From positions 1,116,001 through 1,180,000 of the forward strand of contig CAWAHD010000001.1 of assembly GCA_963781785.1 (NCBI GenBank): a DNA stretch of 64,000 bases. The letters are read 5' to 3'. Origin of the DNA: CAWAHD01 sp963781785 (GTDB lineage: Bacteria > Planctomycetota > Planctomycetia > Isosphaerales > Isosphaeraceae). Below the pieces are notes generated by a model. It was given only the letters and a program-made list of their open reading frames with translations. It ran no database searches and was not told the origin of the DNA. The position numbers and the translations under genes are program-made. Shown here in pieces: positions 9,078 to 17,498 of this stretch (the first letter of the stretch is position 1; each line of letters begins with the position of its first letter).

Positions 9078-10358
9078 ATGTCGCCAACCCCCGCCGATTG
9101 CACTGCACCGACCAGCGACCGCGCCCGGCGCTTCGACGAGCACATGAACGGGTTGATCGAGACGTTTCCGCCGCGAAACGCCCGGGAACGAGCGCTGGTC
9201 GAACGGGCTGCCCAAGCTTTTGATGTGCACGAACAGGTGGTCCAGTTGCAAGCCGCGCGAATCTCGTCGAATATCGCGGACGCCGAGCGCCGCGATGCTG
9301 CGGCGCTGGAACGCCGCGCCCAGCAGCTCTTCCACTGGCGCCATGGTCCAATCGAACAATACGGATGCGTCAACCACCGGCGTGGTTCGCGACGAACCTC
9401 GAACCGCCGCGTCGCTGCCGACCCAGAGACGCTGATCTGGGAAATGGAGAGGAGCCTCGCGGGCTGCCAGTGGTTGCTCAACCAGTGGGCAGAGCTCCGC
9501 GCCGTCCTCGAGCGCGGCGCAGCCTGGGAACCTCAGCACACGCTCAAGTGTCTCCGCCTTCTCGGCCGCCACGGGCACGAAGCGGCCGTTGAGCGCGACG
9601 TGTTCGACATCCTGGTCGCAAGCTGGTCGCTCCATCCCAAGCGTGCACACCCATTCTGCGAGATCGGCAGCGAGCTGCGCCCCGGCCAGTACCGCGGATT
9701 CGTGCGCATGTTGAGAGCGACGCGGACGGAAAGGATCGTCTCGCCTGACCCGGAGACCGCCCGGCGCATGCTCCTGCGGATCGTCGAGGGGGCCATGGAA
9801 CGCTTGGCGCCGGTCGCTGCCGCGGCCGAGGGACGGGCCGAGCGCGATGCTGCGCTCAGGGCCGACTGCCTCTCCTTCGATTTCAGTGCCGAGGGCGAGC
9901 GGCTCAGGAGAGCCGAAGAACGATCGCTCGACACGTTCCTTTCGGCTATGGATCAGCTCATCACCCTGCGGCAGAACGTCTGCGAGCGAGAAACTACGGC
10001 GGTCGCGAGCGGGAAAGATGCGGCGGCCGCGGAATGCGGTTCCGAAATCGGCGATCGGCAAGCTGACCTTGTAAACGCACCGGCGTCGCATCGCCATGCC
10101 CGAACGCCACAACCTGCCCAGGAGCACCCGCCAGCCGACGGAGACGCCGAGTTGGAGGACGCCGAAATACTCAAGTGGATTCCTGACGTCCGACGGGCAC
10201 CCCGAGCCGCGGCCGTAGCGGGACGAAACGCCCACGTGCTCGATTCCGATTATTCCTGCGCCGCGGATCACGCAGCCCTGGCGGCCCTTGGGGTGACGAA
10301 TGTGACGAATGGCTTTTTGCCTGCGTCACCCGTAAGTCCTTTGCCTGAAACGGGGTGA
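9078..10358 (+). CDS. Lineage-specific protein, paralogue of the gene at 37.0-38.5 kb
   Basis: A 426-residue soluble protein of unknown function. The ATG at 9078 is preceded by GACGAGGAA at good spacing. The central part aligns by eye with the gene at 37029-38506: WLLNQWAELRAVLERGAAW, ASWSL, a short EIGSEL/EIRSDL motif, ARRMLLRIVEGAMER, and DCLSFD followed by a helical tail. It lacks the N-terminal STGARTVNGRA..NGLKHGL segment that the paralogue has. The C-terminal 100 residues are low in complexity, and the VTNVTN near the end is encoded by the GTGACGAAT repeats. No catalytic or binding motif is visible. The family seems limited to planctomycetes and I cannot name a function. Confidence 0.6.
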   Translation: MSPTPADCTAPTSDRARRFDEHMNGLIETFPPRNARERALVERAAQAFDVHEQVVQLQAARISSNIADAERRDAAALERRAQQLFHWRHGPIEQYGCVNHRRGSRRTSNRRVAADPETLIWEMERSLAGCQWLLNQWAELRAVLERGAAWEPQHTLKCLRLLGRHGHEAAVERDVFDILVASWSLHPKRAHPFCEIGSELRPGQYRGFVRMLRATRTERIVSPDPETARRMLLRIVEGAMERLAPVAAAAEGRAERDAALRADCLSFDFSAEGERLRRAEERSLDTFLSAMDQLITLRQNVCERETTAVASGKDAAAAECGSEIGDRQADLVNAPASHRHARTPQPAQEHPPADGDAELEDAEILKWIPDVRRAPRAAAVAGRNAHVLDSDYSCAADHAALAALGVTNVTNGFLPASPVSPLPETG

Positions 10359-10380
10359 CGAAGGTGACGAAGGTGACGCA
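10293..10380 (+). repeat. GTGACGAA direct repeats (right group)
   Basis: Two copies of GTGACGAAT at 10293 and 10302, and three GTGACG(A)AG/CA copies at 10355, 10364 and 10373. The first pair is inside the C-terminus of the 9078 gene and the others follow its stop codon. Matching copies lie at 8584-8609. Confidence 0.75.
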
Positions 10381-10385
10381 TACTT

Positions 10386-10691
10386 TTGCAACGTAATGAA
10401 TTGTTTTGGATGCGGATCTTCCGCCAGCAGACGTTCACGGACTGGGCGCCGGCGTTCGGTCGGATCGCGATCGAGCTGCGGAAGGTGATGCCGACTACGG
10501 TGCCGATGCGGATGGTCGTGATCGAGGCAGGCCTCCCGTTAAAGATGCAGCGAAATCTGACGCTCAATATCGATTGCAACGCCTTCTCCACCACGACGCG
10601 GAGAGGCAGACTGATCGTTACGACACCAACAGGATTTCTCGCGACGCTTGACGCCCCACGCCTGCGATTCTTGGAGCCGCTTGATTTTTGA
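10386..10691 (+). CDS. Small hypothetical protein or gene remnant
   Basis: An open frame of about 100 residues. It includes RQQTFTDWAPAFGRIAIEL, then a part with repeated VPMRMVVIEAGLP. I recognise no domain. The start has no clear ribosome site. It fills most of the space between the lineage-specific gene and folE, so it may be noise in GC-rich DNA. Confidence 0.25.
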   Translation: MQRNELFWMRIFRQQTFTDWAPAFGRIAIELRKVMPTTVPMRMVVIEAGLPLKMQRNLTLNIDCNAFSTTTRRGRLIVTTPTGFLATLDAPRLRFLEPLDF

Positions 10692-10766
10692 AGGCCGGCG
10701 GCATACAATGGCCTTGCTTTTCTACGGAAGTTCAAAGATTACAGTCAGTTACGTCTACTCGAGTCG

Positions 10767-11342
10767 ATGCCGGTGGATCCGAAAACCCCGATTAACCTTG
10801 AGCGCATCCGTCGCGCGGTCCGCGAGATTCTGCTGGCTGTGGGCGAAGATCCCGACCGCGAGGGGTTGGCCGAGACGCCCGACCGGGTCGCCCGGATGTA
10901 TGCGGAGGTCTTCGAAGGCCTTCATCAGGATCCCCGCGGGCATCTCAAGAAACTGTTCACACAGAAGTATGACGAGATCATCCTGGTCAAGGACATTCGC
11001 CTTGTCAGTTTCTGCGAGCATCATCTTCTACCGGTCGTCGGGCGGGCCCACGTCGCCTACATCCCTAACGGAAAGGTTGTGGGCCTTTCCAAGATCCCTC
11101 GCGTGGTAGACGTCCTGGCCAAACGGCCCCAGATGCAGGAGCGTTTGACCGAGGAGCTCGCTGACTTGCTGATGAAAGAGCTCGACGCACGCGGAGTAGC
11201 CGTGGTCATCGAGGCCAGTCACAGTTGCATGACGATCCGCGGGGTCAACAAGGCAGATAGCACGTTTGTCACCAGCGCGATGCGCGGCGTCTTTAGGGAC
11301 AAGCTCGCGACCCGGTCGGAGGTGCTGTCGCTGATGAGGTGA
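10767..11342 (+). CDS. folE: GTP cyclohydrolase I
   Basis: Catalyses ring opening of GTP to dihydroneopterin triphosphate, the first step of folate and tetrahydropterin synthesis, in the cytosol. The 191-residue length is typical. Zinc and active-site residues are in place: SFCEHHLLPVVGRAHVAYIP (Cys83, His85 and His86), GLSKIPRVVDVLAKR, and HSCMTIRGV (Cys154). The N-terminal GEDPDREGLAETPDRVARMY motif is also characteristic. The ATG at 10767 begins directly at MPVDPKTPINLERIRRAV, which is the usual start. It stands alone on the plus strand, convergent with the thioredoxin gene downstream, and no regulatory element is evident. Confidence 0.97.
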   Translation: MPVDPKTPINLERIRRAVREILLAVGEDPDREGLAETPDRVARMYAEVFEGLHQDPRGHLKKLFTQKYDEIILVKDIRLVSFCEHHLLPVVGRAHVAYIPNGKVVGLSKIPRVVDVLAKRPQMQERLTEELADLLMKELDARGVAVVIEASHSCMTIRGVNKADSTFVTSAMRGVFRDKLATRSEVLSLMR

Positions 11343-11439
11343 GGGGGGCGGTTCCGGCCGCGGCCGATTTCGACAACCGGCCGGGCGAAGCTTCGCCCCC
11401 GCAGGATAGGTCAGCTCTGCGCACCCTGGCCAACCGAAG

Positions 11440-12531
11440 TCACTCGCCTCCCGCGCCGTTGCCGGGTGCGGCTTCCTTTTTCTTGAGCAGCTCGGGAATG
11501 AGCTCTTCGAGCTTGCCGCGAGCTTCGATGGAGTAGATTTTGCCTTCGGTGTCGACGAGGAACACCGTCGGAATTGCCACGATTCCCCAGGACTTCGCGA
11601 ACTCGTTCTTGCCTCCCTCGTAGTACTGCGGCCAGGCGATCTCCTTTTCCTTGACGAACTTCTTGAGATCGTCGAGGCCCCCTTCTTCCTTGGGTGCGTC
11701 GAGGCTGACCCCGATAAACTCCACTCCCTTGTCGTGGTATTCCGCATAGATCTCTTTCATCTTGGGGATCTCGCGGACGCAGGGGCCGCACCAGGTCGCC
11801 CAGAAGTCGACCACCACGACCTTCCCCTTGAGGCCCTTCATCGACACCGTCGACCCCTTGATCGCGTCGGTGAACTCGAGCTCGAATGGCTTGCCGATAG
11901 TTTCTCGGTTGCGACGCTCGCCTTCAATCTTCTCCGCGAATTCGGACTTGGGGTGTTCTTTGAGGATCCGAGCTTCAAGCTCAGCCTTGGCCTTATCATC
12001 CCGAGTCAGCGCGGCGGCCATGTACAGCAGCTTTGCGGTCCGAGGCTCCTTGGGCGCGATCTTGATGAAGTTCTCGACCGCGTTCAGATCCAGCGTTCTG
12101 TTCGTACGGGTCTCGACGAGCCTTACACAGGCCTTCATGAACATGGCCTCGATCTTGAGTTTCCGAGTTGGACCGTTGCCCAGGGCGTAGTCAAGCTCCT
12201 TGTTGAGCGCAGCCTTGTCGGGGCCTTCGAACAGCATTGTGCCCCAGCGCTCCGCCATCAGCCCCGGGATTTCGATCCGGTCCGGATCGGCCTTGTACAG
12301 TTCGAGGATCAAAGCAGACCGTTTTTCGGTGGTCTCCTTGTACTTTTTGACAAAGTCTTGGATGTAGGCAGGGTCGCCTTTCTTGGATGGGTCCTCCACC
12401 GGGAGCTTGGTTGCTCTCAGCTCTTTGAGGATCGCTTCGGCCGGCCGGTCGGCCGCCATCGCCGTGCTAGCGGAAACCACCCATCCGCCGAGTGTCACAA
12501 GCGCCCATGCCATCAACACACGTTTACGCAT
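11440..12531 (-). CDS. TlpA-like thioredoxin-domain protein, exported
   Basis: Probable periplasmic thiol-disulfide protein of 363 residues. A signal peptide runs from residue 1 to about 27 (MRKRVLMAWALVTLGG... ending at STAMAA). A helical middle region of about 180 residues follows, and the C-terminal third is a TlpA/ResA-type thioredoxin fold with FWATWCGPC at about residues 243-251 and a cis-Pro (VAIPTVF). I chose the ATG at 12531 because AAGGAAC stands 5 to 8 nt before it and the leader starts there, although the frame is open to 12720. Redox partners are not indicated. The gene is divergent from the membrane gene at 12727, with a 195-bp shared promoter region. Confidence 0.85.
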   Translation of the reverse strand: MRKRVLMAWALVTLGGWVVSASTAMAADRPAEAILKELRATKLPVEDPSKKGDPAYIQDFVKKYKETTEKRSALILELYKADPDRIEIPGLMAERWGTMLFEGPDKAALNKELDYALGNGPTRKLKIEAMFMKACVRLVETRTNRTLDLNAVENFIKIAPKEPRTAKLLYMAAALTRDDKAKAELEARILKEHPKSEFAEKIEGERRNRETIGKPFELEFTDAIKGSTVSMKGLKGKVVVVDFWATWCGPCVREIPKMKEIYAEYHDKGVEFIGVSLDAPKEEGGLDDLKKFVKEKEIAWPQYYEGGKNEFAKSWGIVAIPTVFLVDTEGKIYSIEARGKLEELIPELLKKKEAAPGNGAGGE

Positions 12532-12726
12532 CGGTTGTTCCTTGGTCGATTGCTGAGGTTTGGTTCCTCCCGACGCCCTATGGTACAAAGGTATCGTGGG
12601 AGATGCCAGGGGACCGAGGTTGCCCATGGAATTGCCGTATCGCTTGTTCTGCACCGTAGAAATCCCTGGGCCGGCGCCAGTCCGCGATGAATTGGCAGGC
12701 CCCTTGATATCGAGGAACATGCCGCG

Positions 12727-13503
12727 TTGACGAGCGCCGTGCCAATCTTGGCCGATTTTTCGATCCGTCTGGCTTTCGGCCTGGCGATCACGATCCTTCT
12801 GCTCTCATGGAAGACCGTACCGCTGCGTTTTTTCCGGATCCAGATGCAGGTCGTCTTGGGCCTCTTGGTTCTCGCGGCGCTCGATCAAGCTCGTGCCGCA
12901 GGCCAGGGCCCGGCGCTCTGGACGGTGGTCGCGGGCGCCTGCCTGGCGTATCTCGCATCGGTCGCCTGGGGCCTGGGCTTGCCGTCTCTCGGAGTGGGGA
13001 CGTCGGCCCTCGCTTCCCTTGCCGCGGCGGTTTGGCTGTCGGCCGCGTCTCAGCCGGGTTCGCCAGCCCTTTGGGCGATCAACGCGGCGAGCCGCGCAGG
13101 CTCCGGGTTCCTGATGGGTTCCACCCTAACGGCCATGCTGCTCGGGCACCAGTACCTGACGGCCCCGTCGATGACGATCGATCCGCTCAAGCGAGTTCTG
13201 GTCGTGATGGGGTGGGCACTTGCGGTGCGTGTCGCGTTCGCCGGTTTCGGCACTTGGGCGACCCAGCTCGCGGAGCTGAGCCCGGCCTTTGCACCGGGGG
13301 CGCCCAATCTGGGCACGATCTTGGCCGTCCGCTGGGGCGTGGGATTCGTTGCTTTCGCAGTCGCCGCGTTCATGACCTGGCGGACCGTCCTGATCCGGTC
13401 TACCCAGTCGGCGACCGGCATTCTCTACATCACAATGATCTTCGTCTTGTTCGGAGAGTTGACCTCGCTGGTGCTGGCCGAGCCGGGAAGGGTCATTCCG
13501 TAG
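12727..13503 (+). CDS. Polytopic integral membrane protein, unknown function
   Basis: A 258-residue protein with about seven predicted hydrophobic segments, for example LAFGLAITILLLSW, VVLGLLVLAAL, VAWGLGLPSLG, FLMGSTLTAMLL, VLVVMGWALAV and GILYITMIFVLFGE. There are no obvious transporter motifs. The start is a TTG at 12727; GAGGAA lies about 10 nt upstream. The ATG at 12719 is in another frame. It is divergent from the TlpA-like gene. The function is unknown; the family appears in planctomycetes but I cannot assign it further. Confidence 0.65.
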   Translation: MTSAVPILADFSIRLAFGLAITILLLSWKTVPLRFFRIQMQVVLGLLVLAALDQARAAGQGPALWTVVAGACLAYLASVAWGLGLPSLGVGTSALASLAAAVWLSAASQPGSPALWAINAASRAGSGFLMGSTLTAMLLGHQYLTAPSMTIDPLKRVLVVMGWALAVRVAFAGFGTWATQLAELSPAFAPGAPNLGTILAVRWGVGFVAFAVAAFMTWRTVLIRSTQSATGILYITMIFVLFGELTSLVLAEPGRVIP

Positions 13504-13686
13504 CCTTGGCCGCGGCCGTTCATGAATTGTGTTGATGTTCGTCCTGGATTTGACCGATTGCTGGCATTTGCCCCCAGGCGCGTCTATCTCCCCTGGTTGA
13601 ATCGATTACAATCGAGGTTGACGCCCGGTGCTTCCGCGCTGGGCTCTGTCGGTTCCTGCTGGGCTCGCTTCGCGGGATGAGGCGTC

Positions 13687-14193
13687 ATGGAGCTCACATA
13701 TTCGTGTCCGGGCTGCGGCGCCGTGGGTTACCTTGCACACGTCGAGACGACGCGCGAGGCGGCCTGCCGTCACTGCGGGGCGGCTCGGCGATTGCGTGCC
13801 GAAGCCTTCGGACAATCGGGGCTCGAGGCCTGCCCGTCGTGTGCAACCACCGATCTTTACATCCAGAAAGACTTTCCTCAGGGCCTGGGGCTGTTCATCG
13901 TCGTCGTGGGTTTTGCGATCAGTACCATCTTCTGGTATTACGAGATGCCGATTCCTGCCTATATCGTGCTGCTGGCCTCCGCCCTCGTCGATATGGCGCT
14001 TTATTACACGGTGCCGGACGTGACGATCTGTTACCGCTGTCTCTGCCAGATTCGCGGAGCCGGGTCCAATCCCGAGGGGCGGTTCTCGCCGTTCGACCTC
14101 GCGGTCGGCGAGCGGTATCGTCAAGAACGAATCCGTGCTCAACAGTTGCGCGACCTGGAGCGGTCGACCGATCGAACGAGCGCAGCGCCGTGA
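13687..14193 (+). CDS. Zinc-ribbon membrane protein
   Basis: A 168-residue protein. The N-terminal 60 residues carry paired cysteines (CPGCGAVGYLAH.., CRHCG, CPSCATTDLY), a zinc-ribbon arrangement. Two hydrophobic segments follow (LGLFIVVVGFAISTIFWYY and IPAYIVLLASALVDMALYYT), then a further pair CYRCLCQ, and a charged C-terminal tail. The ATG at 13687 has GATGAGG just upstream. It lies between the membrane gene and the FAD oxidase, on the same strand. Function unknown; a small membrane-anchored zinc-binding protein. Confidence 0.65.
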   Translation: MELTYSCPGCGAVGYLAHVETTREAACRHCGAARRLRAEAFGQSGLEACPSCATTDLYIQKDFPQGLGLFIVVVGFAISTIFWYYEMPIPAYIVLLASALVDMALYYTVPDVTICYRCLCQIRGAGSNPEGRFSPFDLAVGERYRQERIRAQQLRDLERSTDRTSAAP

Positions 14194-14341
14194 CGGGATG
14201 CGCCCCGCAAATGGCGAGTCTGCTCGCGGCCTCTTGCTTCTGTCCTGTCGGGGCCTGCGGCCGTTGCGGCTTGGCCCGAGCTTTGCGTGATTGACCGACT
14301 GGAACGATCGAGACCTCTGGACTTGAGGTGCTGCCACCGCC

Positions 14342-17300
14342 GTGGACGAGCGCCGCGCTCGAATCTATGATGATTTCCGAGGGGTCGTCGAAGGGGATCT
14401 CTACTTCGAGCCCCTGGATCGTGCCGCCGTACGCGCACGATGCCAGTCTCTACGAGATCGATCCCCTCGGGGTGATCGTGCCTCGCCACGAGCACGACGT
14501 CGTCAACGTGGTTCGTTATGCGGCCGAGAACCAGCTTCCTGTGCATGCGCGGGGTGCCGGTACTGACACTGGCGGCGGGGCGCTGGGCCCCGGACTGGTG
14601 ATTGATCTCGAGCCGCCATCTGCGCAGGATCATCGCGATCGGCGCCGAGCACGTGGTGGTTGAGCCCGGCGTGGTGTTCGAAGTGCTCAATGCGCATCTC
14701 GCTCTCCTGGGGCGACGCCTGGAGCCGGCTCCCAGCGACAGCGACGTGACCACCTTGGGAGGAATGATCGCAGTGGATGCGGTCGGTGCCCGGTCCTCGC
14801 GGTATGGGCTCGATCGGCGATCAGGTCGATCGGCTGCGCGTCGTCTTCGCGCAGGGCGAAGTGGCCGATCTCGGCTTCGAGCGGTGGCCTGGCCTGGAGG
14901 CCGAGCCGGCCGACTTCAAGGACCTTGTCGTTCGCAAGCTCATGGTTCTCTTTCGAAGCTGCGAGGGCAGGCTGGGCCGTCAGATGCCGGCCCTCGTGCA
15001 TGATCGCGCCGGCTACGCTCTGGCCCGCGCCGCCAGCGAGGCAGGCATCCACCTTGGCCGGCTCGTCGCCGGCTCCGAGGGAACCTTGGCGGTCATCCTT
15101 CAGGCCGTGTTGCGCACGGTCCCCGTTCCCGCCGGCGCAGGGGTCGTCCTGCTGCCGTTCGTCGGGCTGTCCGACGCCGCGGGAATCGTGCCCGAGCTCA
15201 TCGACCCCCGCCTTCGCCCCGTCCTCGTGCGACCTGTTCGACCGGCGGTCGCTCAGCCTGGCACGCGACGCGGACCCCTCGTTCCGCGGCTGGATCCACG
15301 AGGCGGCCGAGGCCATCCTGACGGTTGAATTCGAAGGCGACGAGCCCGACACCGTTGTGGAGCAAGGTTCGCCTGCTTGAGCGACTGGGTCGAGCGGAAA
15401 CGAGTTCTGGTCTCACCGCCGTTCGCAACCTTCGAGCGGACCGAGAGCCAGCGCATTGCTCGGCCTGCGCCGCCTGGTCGAGCCCTTGCTTGATGCGGTT
15501 TCCGCGGCCGCGCCGGCCCGATCTCGTTCCTCGACGACGTCGCTGTCCCCCCCGACAGCTCGCCTCGGTATTGCAGCGGATTCAAGGTCTGCTCCAGCAG
15601 CAAAATGTCACCTGGACGCTCGACGCCTATGCCGGCGACGGCCGGCTTCGAATCCGCCCGTTTCTCGATCTGTCCGACCCTGGCGACCGGGCCAAGCTCG
15701 AGCCGCTGGCCGTCCGCTTTTACGACATCGTCCTCGAGGCGGGCGGCACCATCTCGAGTGCCCAGGCCTGCGGTCTGGCCCGCACGCAGTTCCTCCGAAG
15801 AAGCAATACGGCGAGCTCGCCCAGGTGTTCCGCGAGATCAAAGACGCATTCGACCCGCTGGGCCAGCTCAACCCGGGGAAGGTGATCGGCGACGACCCGC
15901 ACCTGATGCTCCGCAGCTTGAAGTCGTGGCACGTGGCTCCGCTTCCGACCGAGCCCGCGGTCGAGCCATCTCTGACGCGCTTCCCGGGGCAACGGTGAAA
16001 TCCCCGCGGCAGCGGCTTCGCCAGGTCGCGTCTCCAGGCGCCACCGGAGGCAATCGGCCCCGGGCGATCCGGCCCGTCTCTTCGGGCGTGTCCGTGATCC
16101 AGCCGGCCTTGCGCTGGCCCGACCTCAGCCTGGTCGAAACGGCCTCCAACTGCCAGGGTTGCGGAACCTGCCGATCGCTCGATCCGACCTTGCGCATGTG
16201 CCCGAGCTATCGCGCGCTCCGCCTCGAGGCAGCCTCGCCCCGGTCACAGGCCAACCTGGTCCGCGAGGTCGCCACCGGCCAGGTCGATCCGCGCCTCTGG
16301 GGTGCCGACGAATTCAAGGCCCACGCCGATCTCTGCATTCATTGCAAGCTCTGCCGGACCGAGTGTCCCTCGGCGGTCGATGTCTCCAGCCTGATGCTCG
16401 AAGCCAAGGCGGCCTACGTCGAGAAGCACGGGCTGCCCACCAGGCGACTGGATCTTTTCCCGGATCGAGCTCTGGGCAAGGCTCGGCAGCCGCTTTCCCA
16501 TCGTCGACCAATTTTTTGCTCTCGCGGCGCTCCGTGCGGTGGCTCCTGGACCGGCTGCTCGGCGTCTCGCGCCACCGCCTGTTGCCCCGGGTGCGGCGCA
16601 TCTCGTTCACGCGCCGCGCGGCCCGACTCGGGTTGAGCAAGCCTCGCCCTCACCAGCCTGGCCCGCGGGTCGTCTATTTCGTCGACGTTTACGCCAACTA
16701 CTACGACCAGGAGCTCGCCGAGTCCGTCGTCGCCGTGCTCCGCCACGCCGACGTCAACGTGTTCGTGCCGTCACCGTCAGCGGAGCTCGGGCATGGCCGC
16801 CTTGATCGTCGGCGACGTCGATCATGCGCGCGACCAGGCGCTCGTCAACCTGCGCGTCCTGGCCAACGCCGTCCGCGACGGGTACACCGTCGTCTGTTCC
16901 GAGCCGACCGCCGCGCTCATGCTCAAGGAAGAGTACGTCAAGCTCACCGAGGATCTCGATGCCGAGCTGGTCGCCGCCAACACCATGGACGTCGGCCAGT
17001 ACTTGCTCGGCCTCGACGCCCGGGGCCAGCTCCCTCGCCCGCATGAGCCCCTGGACGCGCGCGTCGGCTATCATCAGCCCTGCCATCTGCGAGCGCTCGG
17101 GCGTCGGCAGGCCGGGTCTCGACCTGATGACGAACGTTCTCTCGCTCGACGTCGAGTTCATCAACCGCGGCTGCTCCGGCATGGGCGGCACCTATGGCCT
17201 GGCTCGCGATCGCTTCTGGACCTCGCTGCGGGCTGGCCGCGGATTGCTCAGACGCCTCCGCGACGACGACATCGAAATCGGTTCCACCGAATGCGGCGCG

Positions 17301-17437
17301 TGCCGCATCCAGATGGAACAAGGGATCACCGAAGCGGACCTTGCACCCGATCAAGCTGCTCGGGCTTGGGCTACGGGTTCAACCCGTCCCTGCGCCAGCA
17401 CTTCAAAGACCACAAACATCCCCACATCATGTCTTGA
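14342..17437 (+). pseudogene. FAD-linked and Fe-S oxidoreductase (GlcD/GlpC fusion type), broken in many places
   Basis: The pieces add up to one fusion of about 1,000 residues: an FAD-binding oxidase (glycolate oxidase or D-lactate dehydrogenase type) with a C-terminal Fe-S and cysteine-rich module. Recognisable parts in order: EIDPLGVIVPRHEHDV and HARGAGTDTGGGAL (FAD domain), LGGMIAVDAVGARSSRYG, GRLVAGSEGTLAVIL, AYAGDGRLRIRPFLDL, QVFREIKDAFDPLGQLNPGK, SNCQGCGTCRSLDPTLRMC and CIHCKLCRTECP (two 4Fe-4S sites), WIFSRIELWARLGSRFP, YHQPCHLRAL, GCSGMGGTYGLARDRF, and TECGACRIQMEQGI. No frame holds more than about 150 of these residues: I count at least 12 frame changes, most of them in the one-base-gain class. 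Start GTG at 14342. If real, this gene is dead; if sequence error, it is a normal respiratory-type dehydrogenase. Confidence 0.75.
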
Positions 17438-17498
17438 AAGCAGCGATCAAAAATGGGAAGCGACAGGGGGCGGACGTCAAAACTCGCACTCGCGGGGT

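Noticed and set aside
14342..17437. Programmed +1 frameshifting
   Set aside because: More than a dozen changes in one gene, no shared slippery site, and restoration by single-base correction in G/C runs make decay or sequence error far more likely.
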